This document shows, piece by piece, positions 21,012-32,582 of a stretch of 64,000 nucleotides of DNA; the first letter of the stretch is position 1, and the number at the start of each line of letters is the position of its first letter. A program made the translations under genes and the position numbers. The stretch spans positions 1,118,501 to 1,182,500 of the forward strand of contig OX359192.1 in NCBI GenBank assembly GCA_947172415.1. The letters run 5' to 3'. The notes beneath the pieces are model-generated. The model was not told where the DNA came from. It searched no databases and was given only the letters and a program-made list of their open reading frames with translations. This DNA comes from Chondrosia reniformis. Lineage: Eukaryota; Porifera; Demospongiae; Chondrillida; Chondrillidae.

Positions 21012-22088
21012 ATGCTTTCTTATCATTTGTCTATTGCAAAGATACTTTTGTTTATTTGTTTGTATGATGTCTGCATAAGTTTTCCTCACTCTGTTCAACG
21101 AAGAAAGCAAGCTGAAGATTCAATCAATACCATTAGGAAAGCGCTGTATGAAGCAATATGGGGAAATCCAGATTTACTAAATCTTATGTACTGCAATAAC
21201 CCTTACAACATTAGTCTTAATAATACAGCCACTTGTAAGGTAATAATATACAAAAGTGTTCTGCTACGTATATACGTATGTATGTAGCTGAAGTGCGTAT
21301 ATATGTGCTCCAAGATATATGTTTATTTGACATGTGTGTGTGTGTGCGTATATATAAATGCATGTATATTATTTAATATGTGTACATTTATATATATATA
21401 TATATATATATTATATGTCTACATTGAACAATTTATTTTATGCTTTCAATATTTTAGAACATTTTAAACAGTGCTGTTGACCTTTCAGATCGTATTCTTG
21501 AAATATACAAAATCATGATCACTCCAAGGACCCCAGAAATGAACCTAACTTGTCTCCAGAAAATGCTAAAACAAGTGATAAACAGCTCAGGAAAAATTCT
21601 TGAATTCATTGGGGTATGGATTATACAGACTGTAAATATATACATCCATCATCCAGCCCTTATTCAGACAAATTAATGCAATACATATATATATACGTAT
21701 GTATCACCCATCCACTGTTTTATATATATACAGATTTATAATATATGCTGCCCTGTCGGACTGAATGTGGTGCCCTATAGCTGTATAGTATAAACAATAT
21801 ATAATAGCATGTACGTGTATAGTACAGGCTTATTATTTTTTACTTTCTCATGTGCACATTATGTAGATTTCACAACTTCGCAGATTGGAGATGGATAATA
21901 GTACTTCAGCTGGCCACACCTCCAACATAACAGACATTCGCTCAGCAGTCCAATTTATTGATTGTTTGATTATGGAGTCTTTTGAAACTGACCAAGCTTA
22001 CAAAGCAAGGAGAGTTCTGTTTATCAAGAGAGAAGATAGTTTGACAGTAGACTGCGTAAATACATATCAGGACTATGTATGCATGTAA
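21012..22088 (+). CDS. Small secreted helical glycoprotein, cytokine-like
   Basis: Three exons, 21012..21239, 21458..21613 and 21867..22088, give 201 residues with both introns in phase 0. Residues 1-25 are a hydrophobic signal peptide (IAKILLFICLYDVCIS). The rest is predicted from composition to be mainly helical, with amphipathic stretches such as AEDSINTIRKALYEAIW, AVDLSDRILEIYKIM and IRSAVQFIDCLIMESF. There are six N-x-S/T sites, a few cysteines and no membrane segment. Helical cytokine genes are known for a signal peptide plus helices cut by phase-0 introns, so the design fits, but I see no diagnostic motif and homology is not shown. It is transcribed toward the Ig/FN3 receptor gene, whose stop lies 297 bp away. 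Alternatives: any small secreted four-helix protein. Confidence 0.6.
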
Positions 22089-22384
22089 ATATACCTGAAA
22101 ATGTTTTACGCTTGTACGTATATAAGTCAACAGCATTAATACGTATAGACGTATATAGGTGTTTTTGACTTTTATAATTAATTTTATTGTATAGGGCAAA
22201 TATATCAAGTTTTTAAAAAATGCAGTTGTCACTGAATTTATATGCTTAATACAATTTAACATGGACAGGGAAATAATATAGCAGTAAATAATACAGTTGA
22301 TATACGTATATATACATACGTACATGTATATACATATATAGTTCTTACTTAGTCTATATATGTAAAAGTGTTCAAAGTATATAG

Positions 22385-25300
22385 TTAAGCATTTAAATGA
22401 TATGTTACATATCCTGGACGACCATTCTCAGTTACAGATAAAGATTCCACTTCAGATGGATCTGGTTTTTCTAGATCTTCCTTTTTTAGAACTTCCAGTA
22501 TAGCATTCAAATGCAAATCTTTGCTATCTTCACAAAGAGTTGCCTGGTCTGCCTCTATATCTTCATAGTCCTTATCAATGTACCAAACCTTCTGATTCTA
22601 TATATATAACACAAGTTTTATACATATGCATTATTCTCCTTAATAAAATGTACCTGGTGTTTCAAAATTGTTTGGTGTTTCTGCAATACTTTTTTTTCCC
22701 ATTTTATTTTTCTGACAACAATCATTATGATGGCTAGTATGACAATTACAGCTAAGATACAGAAAGCTGAACTTGAGATTAACATAGTAGCAACTAAACG
22801 GTTCTCCATTACTTCAGCATCTTCAATTGAAAGTTTAATATACCATAATAAAAGATTAGCAAGCAAACATATGACAATTAAAATTAATACGTATACATTT
22901 CATACATAACAACAGTAGCCTAATGACTTTCAGATGGATTCTGTTAACATGCAGGTTACTGTCGAAACATAATAATGTACATATTAGATTTTTACACTTT
23001 AAAAAATTAACAAAAAAACTAAATAGATAATAATTTAAACATAAACACTCCTCTTTCTTACCTGGAGTTGGATGTTTCAGTGGTATCACGAGTACAGGTG
23101 GAGATGGATGAAGCAAATCAAAATGCTGCTTTTCACATGTTGGTAGGTCAGTTTTAAGTGTACAATTAATAAACCGGTCACCTTCACCAACTGATTCTAC
23201 GGGGATGGTAATATTTGTACCCAGGAGAGAACAGTTTTCTGGGGGGAATTGTAGCTTTACTTCTTCTGAAAAATTAACTCCTGTGGAAATACACAGTATA
23301 TACATAATACAATATAATGCATAAATGTGCAAACGTATATACAGAAGTACATGTAGTACTAGTACTATCTCTAGTACTACATATATTATAAACCAATTTT
23401 TACACCAAAAACTGTGTTAGAGTATTCAATATTATTTCTAAGCAATCACGTAAAGCAATCGTACATACATATAATGCAGTTGTATGTACTGATATTGCAG
23501 TGGACCTACCTGTACAGCTAATGGAGACATTGAAGTAATTCAAAGGACAACTTGTAGCAATTAACATGACTTCTCCAGTGATGTTGTTCCAATTCATTTT
23601 AACTGTTCCTAAACGTCTTGTTTCTAAAATGTGTTACATACATGCTTGTATGATAATAAAATTTGATAATGCAGCAGCAGGACACATGGTTGCTTGATAT
23701 GTGGCAATGACAGTTTGTATTTAGCATTTAAATATCTCACCAAAGTCACAAATACGATAGCTCTCTGCTGGAAAATGCTGTGTCAATTGATAGGGCCAAT
23801 GTTCATTATAGGTGATATACATGCCAATTGCCTTCAGACAAATATTATCATCTCCTCTATTAAATGTGAAAGTATAGGAATTATTTTGAAGTTCATATTC
23901 AATCCTTTTAGTCTCTTTAATATTCTGTACCATCTGTGTGGGGGAGAGAAAAGAGAGGATAATGCAATTCACATTTCCAATTTTACAACAAAAGACATAA
24001 TATCCTAAAACCATAGATAGTCAAAAAGATCAAAAGATGTGTAGAACTGTTCAAATTGTGATAAATAAAAATCCAAACTAAATAAATCAATTTGTATATC
24101 TACGTACATACAGTAACTGTCGGACATATAAAGTCTATCCTTTGATACTGTTCAAATGTAGTTACTGTACTTGCATGCTTATAGAAATGGTCCATAAATA
24201 AATAATCTAGTACACCTTTTTCTACAGGACATATATGGTTAATTGTTTGATCATGGCTAATTTAGTTTTTTACTTACTTTGGCTTTATCGCAAAATTCAT
24301 TGTCATCTTTACAATTCTGTTTTGGTGTACCACTACGCCAATTTGCATAATTGTAAGTGAAGAGTGACGAAAGTAGTTTTTGCTCATCAACAGAAGTTGT
24401 ATTGAAATTAAAGTAGAGTATAGGCCATGCAGATCCAAAGTAATAATTTATATTATTATATAAGTATTTAAACAAAGGTGATGTTACAGATATCTTCATA
24501 CTTGTACTATTGCATTCTGTTAATTCTACTGAGGTATTTAACCCTATAGAAGAAAAGGAACGAGGAACAGCTGCAATATGTAGATAAATTAATGGATATA
24601 TATACATACGTATGTATATATTTGCGAATGCATTATGTGCATGTTATCTTATATACGTACGTATATCTTACATTGAATGGCTGAGAACCTGTGTATTGAT
24701 GTAACTGGTGATACTCCATTCATAACACCCACAGAGAAACTGTAATATTTAATGAGGTAGTTCTTGTTCAAATAGATGGAATGGCAAGTTTCACTTATAT
24801 TTGAAACAATTGGCATATCATCTCTCATCCATGTCACACTATAGATAATGTCCACTTTATTGAAGTTGCCATAGTAAAAGGGAGGATCCCAGCATAATGT
24901 CAAGCTAACATTTGGTTTTACTACATCATCTTTTATAACTTCAGTTTTAGGAAAGTATAGGTGTGACACTGGGTTAATGAAATCTACAGCAAAATTGAAA
25001 ATTTACATGTCTTGATAAAAAATTAATAGTAACATACGTATCTGTACGTAGTAAAGGGACACTTTACATTTTCAACTCACTGTAAGGCAAAACACGAAAT
25101 GTATACAGTTCTATTTTGTCCTCTTGATGAGCAAAACACTGATGTACACATATTTCAGATGCAAAGATAACTGAATGATTCTCATGCTCTTCCATCCGTT
25201 TACCATTTTTGTACCATTCATAATAATTTGTGGCTGAGTCATTTCCACATTCCAACTTGATACACCCATTACTACATGCATCATCAACATGCACAGTAAC

Positions 25301-27608
25301 AGATGATTTTTGGGTGATCTCTGTATGGTTGAACATAATATGGCAAAGATTACTATATAAAGTTCAACTTGTACTATAAATCATTCACATTTGAAATGCC
25401 ATACGCACCTTTTCTAGCAGGTAAGCTACAATTGATCACTGGTAAGTATTCAACATAAGCTCTCAACTGAGTAAGATTTACTACATACATATATATGTGT
25501 ATAATGCACACAAATAAGGCATCTATATATGTATATATACTGTATGTACGTATGTACTTGCATAGCTCCACTACATATATATTTTAGAGTTATAAGGTTT
25601 ATAATTAATTTTTAAATTAAAAAGACAGTCATTGCTCAAAGTGTCCAAGTCGCTCTCTGATGTAAGTCTTGCAGTGATAGTTAGACAATCAACTTCCAAA
25701 TATATCTCTTCGATCATTATAGAGGTAGTCTTTGGCTGAAGTGTATTTACTATATATGCATTCTCTGGTTACCCCAAAATTACTACGAGATACGTATATA
25801 TATTTGTAATGGAGAAAAGTAAACAAACCTTCTTGATGAGTAGTGGTGGTAAGTTTCTGGCTAATGATGATATCGTTTAAAGTGTTGTAACATTGAAATG
25901 TAGCATTTTCAAACATTTGAGGATTGCTGACTTTAAGACTACCTTGAGTAACATTCATTGGGATCTGTGTATAAATATAATATGGTATACATAGGGTATA
26001 TATACACATTTGGCTATATACATTCACTCTAATAATATATAGATACATATTTAGCATCAGAAACATATATTTACCATTAAGTTGGATGCAATATCTTCAT
26101 TTTGCTCTGAATTTGAGTTAACACAAAGATTGCTCAAGAGTAACAGGCACTTATGGCTTACCACAAAGTTTTCAACTAGTATATATTTACCCTAAAGAAC
26201 TTGCATTTAAAAAGACCAGTCCACTGGTAATTCCTGTTCCTATACTGTAAAACCCTTAATATTAGTGCACTATTAATGTTAGCAAAATTACGGTGATGCT
26301 ATATTATTCACTAACATTTATGGTCGCTAAAATGTTTATTATTACGCATGCGCAGTAGTGTGGAGCAAGTATTTACAACAAAACACTAAATTTAATGGAC
26401 ACTAATAAGTCATATACACTATATATATAAGCTAACATAGTTACGTATATCATATGTACGTACAGTTTTTTCTGTGATGTTAATCTTTGTGTTATTAGGA
26501 AAAATGACTTGCCATCTTGACTCATTGGATGTGCAATTGAAGGAGAATATTCCTTGCGGCCCTTTTGATATTTCCTCTGTACAACAGAACATGGAAATTA
26601 TCCTAGTATCTCTATATTTCACACATTGTTTAAAACGAATAGGCTGTTCTACAAGGCCTGATCAGCATAAGGATATTGTATCTAGCATGTGGTACTACTA
26701 TCTAGGCATGTAAAAGAAAAATCATCTTAATATGTCTATGGCTTCCATCAGTCCCTCCTTTGCTATTGTATACCAACCACCACTGTTGAGATCATATATG
26801 GCTGCTTTGAAAGTGTTCCACAATTTTGGTTTATTGTGTGTGGAACTGTATCCGCATAACTTGTACTCGTGGTACATGATGCATATCAGTCAGCATCTGT
26901 AATATTCAATTCTGGGGCCTTACTCTAAATATTATCCTTTTTGGTATTCTCTAACTTTTTACCCCCTATATATACAATCTCCCTTGTGTATTAGATGGAG
27001 TATTACTGTATATATACCAATATCGTCTCACCTCTAACTGTCACCAATATTTTGTACGTTGTATACTTCAAAAGATTGGACCATTCACCTAATACACACC
27101 GATAAATACCAGCATCGCTTGCTTCGACATCTGTCACCGTTAACGTTAGATATCTTAGCCTAATCCTTTCCCTTCCACTTTCTTCTACATTGTCATAATT
27201 TTTGGTTAGGTTATGTCTCTCATCCTCTTTTATTTCCCTTGCAACATCCTTGCTTTCACGATACATAGAGACTTCTGGTAAAGGCCATTCCACAGGACCT
27301 GATAAGCCTGGTTTCTTAAATCCAATCTTGGAGATTTTGAATGTACAATCTATGGTGAATTTTTCTCCCTTCGTGGCGAAAACATTTTGTGGATGATCGA
27401 TAATCTCCGGTGTATCAGGCGAAACTGCAAAAGAACTCCTCTGCTTTTTCGTAAGGTTCGAAATTTTAACTGCAGCTCCACCTATATATAAAAGGTAATT
27501 AATTTAAATTTATAACTCGAAGTAATAATATGTGAATTAAAAATTACCCAATAAAGTTAACAGAACTAGAGCTGGTGCAATGAGACAGCTTCTCTGGACC
27601 CAGACCAT
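22385..27608 (-). CDS. Ig/FN3 single-pass receptor with tyrosine tail
   Basis: Fourteen exons close in frame for 899 residues: 27548..27608, 27032..27481, 26464..26576, 26075..26191, 25829..25964, 25409..25480, 25081..25320, 24672..24983, 24278..24570, 23741..23933, 23510..23623, 23062..23280, 22654..22820, 22385..22597. A signal peptide (IAPALVLLTLLGGAA) leads an Ig domain with LTLTVTDVEASDAGIYRC. A second Ig-like unit is at about 317-396 (IKLECGNDS and EWYKNGK). FN3-like modules follow at about 397-600, with LTLCWDPPFYYG and a partner Cys. One membrane span (SSAFCILAVIVILAIIMIVV, about 784-808) precedes a 90-residue tail with DKDYEDIEAD and PGYVTYHLNA, plausible SH2-docking tyrosines. It looks like a cytokine-receptor or Ig-superfamily receptor, but has no WSXWS box. 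The gene is convergent with the secreted helical gene. The 608 bp upstream (27609..28216) hold no other gene. Confidence 0.75.
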
Positions 27609-28216
27609 TCTCTCTCAACTAATTTTCTTATTATACTATATGCGTCTAGCAATATAAATAGGGCAAAATTCTATCTGCTTGGTACTCGGTATATTCCGCG
27701 ATGCACGCATCTTTTTATATACAGCGCCTTGCTCTTGGAAATACAAGTATTATACAGCCGCCACGCTCTCATAGGTACTATTGGCCTTGCGGTTGGGAAA
27801 TGTTTTGGTTTGTGTAAAAACATATATAAACATGTTTCAATTCTTCATTCAAACTTTCAAATTCTTTCTTTCTCAACTGAGGAGAATCTGGCTCCAAACG
27901 ATATCCTTATCTATGTCGATATTTGAGACTGATAAAGGTGTATGCGTGAAGCGTCGATAGAACTACTTCCTACATACCTAATATGGATATTTGGATTGCG
28001 TAACAAGTTCCTTTTACGCGCTCACCACAAAATGGATAGCAGTTCTTTTCAATATACATGTACGTAGTGGCTAGCATTGTTTGAAGATTCTTACAAAATC
28101 TAGTAGAATTGATTATACATAGTCTAGGTCAGTAATACTGGTAATACCTACAATTACAAGCATACTTGTAATATTTGTTCTCTATCTGTTACTTATGTTA
28201 AAAGCATGTATAAAGT

Positions 28217-30768
28217 TCAGTATGATTCTGCTGCATAAAATGTTTGTCCAGCCGTTGTAAGCATGGTCAACACACTATGTTGAGATCCACTGCCAGTCAC
28301 AGACTGGAACTCTATTGAACCAAGTTCATGTCCTCTGAAACCATCCTCTTGAGCATTCTATGTATAAGTAGAAGCTTGATTTATAATTAAATGGTCGAAT
28401 TTACAGTGAATTTAAAGTCATTAGTGCCATGCCACTAGAGGATCTGTAAGCCAATAGCTTCCTATATGTAGATATAGTGTGTCTGACAGTGTGGTACTGT
28501 GTGGTACAGTGTGGTACAGTGTGGTACTGTGTGGTACAGTGTGGTACAGTGTGGTACTGTGTGGTACAGTGTGGTACAGTGTGGTACTGTGTGGTACTGT
28601 GTGGTACAGTGTGGTACAGTGTGGTACTGTGTGGTATAGTGTGGTACTGATGACTGTGCAGTTAGTACATACCTTATATACATAAATCAATCTCAAGCAA
28701 GCTACAGCTTTAGCATAATTATATGCTCTCTCATCAAATGTGCCCACTTGTCTCTTGTATGCATCTAGAATGGTGTTCTCTGAAGTGTTGTAATCAGATA
28801 CTATGTTTGCAGAGGGAACAAGATCCATGTAAATATGAAAACAAATCACAGAAAATGTTTTTTTTATAATGTTATGACCTCACCAATAGTAAGTGGAAAA
28901 CAGTTCAAGTCAGATATCCCATAGTCACTTGGATTGAGGAACATCATCATAAAGTATGCCACGTCACTCATTGGATCTCCATTCTTTCCATACTTCCAGT
29001 CCACAATAGCTTTCACATTGAACTACATACATTGAAAACATAATACCATTCTATATACACAACACCTTTTTGTATGGAAGCACAATATGTATGTACGTAC
29101 CTCATTGTCAAATATCACATTTGATATATTCATATCACCATGAATGATTGAATAACAAATTTACATATGTACTTTATACATCTATTATTGTAAAGTAATG
29201 ACACTTTGATTGGGTATGACATATCCTCATGAATCACTTACGAGTGCTACGTCCACTGAGCTTCCTTCCTCTCATCATATCACTAAACAACTGAGATGTC
29301 TGGTAGTCATATCCACCTGTTTGTCTCCAATTGGTATCCCAAGTGGTTACCTGTAGTTCGGATCATATCAAGGTGCAAGATTTGTAAGTTAATTATTTAT
29401 GCATTATTTTTTTAGATTACTTGTTCACTCCAGTAAGCCTCGCTAGATTCATTAGGATACTTTACCATTGTATTGTTGGCATAAACCCAGTATTTTTTGT
29501 GTAACTTTGAAAGGACATTCATCACTGATTGAAAGGCTTTGAATCTCTTATTAGTTGGAACATCACCAGCAGCTTTGAAGTTCTGACCCTATAATTATAA
29601 AACATAACCAGTCACTGTATATATTTATAGCTGTATTAGATCAGTGACTAGTTTTACTATAAAAACATATCATGAAATTATTCATTTAAATGTTGGGCTC
29701 CACTTCTTTATGCTAGGAATCATTCTACGTATATATATAGAGGGAGTAGCCATATACAGGGTCAACTGTATATACGTATATACTCTAAGTGTATATTGTG
29801 ATATATACGTACATGAACAATTGGCTAAGATACGAAACTCCTAATTACTCTATTATATATTATTAATATACTATGCATATTTGTAGACCATTCACTTTTG
29901 TATTCTAGAATATGCATATACCGAACTAGTACTTTTAATAATCATATGCATATCATTATGTTTCAACTCTAACCTCCACATAATCCATGATGATGAAAGA
30001 TCTGCCAACTGTACTCTCATCAGTATTAGTGGATTGGTAGATGGGCTTTGGCACTGGTATGTCACCATGAAGGTATTTCAGAGTAACAAACTCATCTTTT
30101 ACCTGTACAAATGAACATGAATGACTCTGCATATGTCCATAATATGATACTCACTTTTTACCTACGTATATACGTATGCACCAATGTTATATATATAATA
30201 CAAAGCATGCAGCAGCCAATCAATAGTATACGTATATCATGATAAAACTATTATAATTATGGGATAGCTTAGTGGGGGCACTTACATCATACCAACTGCC
30301 ATATATATGGTAGCCAGGAGGAGCAAACTTCACTACAATTGATCTTTTTGTCCACCACTTATCTCCAAATGTAATCTTGTATGTTAGAGCAGGATTCTTA
30401 TTTCTGAAATTATAATATAGATTCAAAGGGAATACATAAAATGCAACAAGCTTGAGCTAATAGATACAATATCCTCTAACCTGCTAAGGGGAGTTGCATC
30501 AAAGTCTTCCCTTTTTTCACTGCTTAAACCAAGGGACTGTCTTAAGTTATACTGGTAAGGGTTACTAATCAGGCTCAGAAAGGTTACTAGAAATGCCATC
30601 TGTCAATCAAAACATATTCACATAATGTGCCTATTAACATACTATATAGATCTATTTATTGTTGGTACTCACTTCTCTATATATAGAATAATTGTCAACA
30701 ACCTCTAGTACAGACTGACAGTTTGGAGGTGATGCTAGTCTTTTACTAATAACCAGGGATGTACGCAT
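28217..30768 (-). CDS. APH-family phosphotransferase, paralog B (one splice site doubtful)
   Basis: Ten exons give 398 residues if all join: 30673..30768, 30481..30599, 30286..30403, 29974..30102, 29421..29588, 29242..29350, about 29101..29150, 28884..29022, 28673..28800, 28217..28357. It has the same signatures as paralog A: FIIMDYVE, LIHGD-like (IHGDMNISNVIFD) and IVDWKYGKNGDPMSDVAYF. Two further in-frame ATGs lie just upstream of 30768. The 50-bp HGD exon lacks an AG acceptor: the bases before IHGD read TTATTCAATC, where paralog A has CACAG, and an in-frame TAA lies just upstream. Either a nearby non-canonical site is used or the copy is losing function. The last intron holds a 10-bp minisatellite. 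Substrate unknown. Confidence 0.65.
28488..28649. repeat. 10-bp minisatellite GTGTGGTACW
   Basis: About sixteen units alternating GTGTGGTACT and GTGTGGTACA, in the last intron of APH paralog B. All frames are open across it, so long ORFs there are artefacts. Confidence 0.95.
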
Positions 30769-30917
30769 GATCATGCCCAGACATGCCCGGGCATGCCTGG
30801 GTAATTAAAAGGAATATGGTCTTCCCTGGAATTACACAAGTATGTAAGTGAAATGTGAGAGCATTTCTTTGAATTGTTGTTATTACCTTGGTATGCATAG
30901 ACAGCTACAAATTGTAT

Positions 30918-31990
30918 GCAGTCTGCACATGAAATTCCAAATAGCTACTGTACGTATATATTTTAACATTATAGAATTGAGATTATAAAAAGCTTTAGTT
31001 TAATTTTGTTAACCTATATTAGTTAACATATTACACTGCAGGCTGTGATTCCTATATTATAATACAAAAACCATTTAGTATAATATTGAATGAACACAAT
31101 CTTGTATAATCTTACATAAAAGCTATTCAGAATTTGGGTCGTTTTCAGCTGTTTCTTGTACAAAATGTACAAATATGTACCTTTCAATATAAAACTGTAT
31201 ACACTTGTACAAGAAACAGCTGCAAATTCTGAATAGCTGCTATTTAAGATTTTAAGGGTTTATAACAGATTGTGTTAATGATAATCAGGCAATATTATTA
31301 TTCCACTAGCTGTGGAGGTGCATGCATAATAGCAATAAGGAGGAGGCTTGTCATGTGTGCACTGAATACATTCTCGGCATTACATACGTATATATACTGT
31401 AGTTACTTGAACAAAGTGAGTTACATATATATCTATATACGTATATATTTGTATACATCCACACAAATTATTATAGTTTGCAATTATTGTATTAGTATCT
31501 GTCCTTATAATAAATAATTATGACTAGTACTGTGAGATATTTAATATACTATAATAAACTATTTGCAGTCTGCACATGAAATTCCAAATAGCTATAGCTA
31601 CTTTATAATGTAACATCAGAATTGAGATTATTTTAATTAATTTGCTAACCTATTAGTTCTCATAAAATACATAACGTATGTACACTGCAGGTTGTGAGTC
31701 CTTAAATAAGTTAATTTGCTATAATGTTGATTTGCCTATTACAAAAACCATTTGTATAATTTCTGTTCATTTTTAAATCAGTTAAATTTCTTGTTACTGC
31801 TAATTCATTTCATCTCACTTTTCCTTCATGAGCACCTTAATAGTAGCCTATATTTTGGCTAGTGGTTGCCCCAGTATAAATAAGACAACAACATAAACAT
31901 AAAAATTTTGTATTGAATGATAATCTGACAAAATTATTATTCCACTACTGTGGAGGTGCACATAATAGTAATAAAGAAGAGACCTGTCAC
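30918..31990. repeat. Locally duplicated intergenic block
   Basis: The stretch from about 30918 to 31340 (starting at TGCAGTCTGCACATGAAATTC) is repeated at about 31563..31990. Inside the first copy, 31122..31240 is an inverted repeat with arms AGCTATTCAGAATTTG and CAAATTCTGAATAGCT. No gene is seen between 30775 and 31990. Confidence 0.65.
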
Positions 31991-31994
31991 CTTT

Positions 31995-32165
31995 CAGCTG
32001 GAAGAAAGGTTGATATGGGATGGTTAGCCTCCTGGTGGTGGGGCTTCTCCAATCTCCAGTGGAGGAGGATGAGTCATAAATCCATAAAGTGGCTGTATAC
32101 CTGTGATGAAGGGACTTCAGTGGGGTATCCCCCTTCAATTAGCTGTTTAATGAGGTGGTTGCCCT
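31995..32165 (-). pseudogene. Decayed copy of the SRCR protein's proline-rich tail
   Basis: The minus strand reads GGYPTEVPSSQV and then hits a stop, and its DNA aligns with 36056..36200 in the last exon of the SRCR gene (GEYPTEVPPPQVQPQYG). Several shifts and stops break it. The 417 bp to the 7TM gene's stop (32166..32582) show nothing. Confidence 0.65.
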
Positions 32166-32582
32166 ACTAAATGTTGTAACTATTTGTATTGTTTATAATT
32201 ATGACCCTATATGATATTATATCCCCTGAAACTGTGATTCAAAAACTTCCTTTACAATGTTGGCCTTGTGAATCCAAACCTGTTATACGTACGTACAGTA
32301 TAAATGAACAGAGGCGCAATGAATTTAGAATCACTATATATTAAACGTTTTTTAATTTAGTGATGTGAAGTACATACATATTTCAGCTATATAGGGTGTA
32401 TAACGATAGAGTTTATGTCTTATGAAGATCAATATGTACTATTGACACTAATAAATATCATGTATTTTTGCATTATCACTTATTTATATGTATAAATGCA
32501 TGCATATAACGGTGGAAATTAATAAGGCTTGGCATCACAGTTAGTTTATATGTAAACTGCATACATACTATTATTGTATTCA

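Noticed and set aside
25628..25735. Possible extra exon (VDCLTITARLTSESDLDTL) in the Ig/FN3 receptor
   Set aside because: Open and protein-like, but no good donor, and the 14-exon model closes in frame without it.
28488..28649. CRISPR-like array
   Set aside because: Direct 10-bp tandem units without spacers in a eukaryotic intron.
28421..28849. Long ORFs with HTVPHCTTLYHTVPH-type repeats on both strands
   Set aside because: They are translations of the 10-bp minisatellite in an intron, open in every frame.
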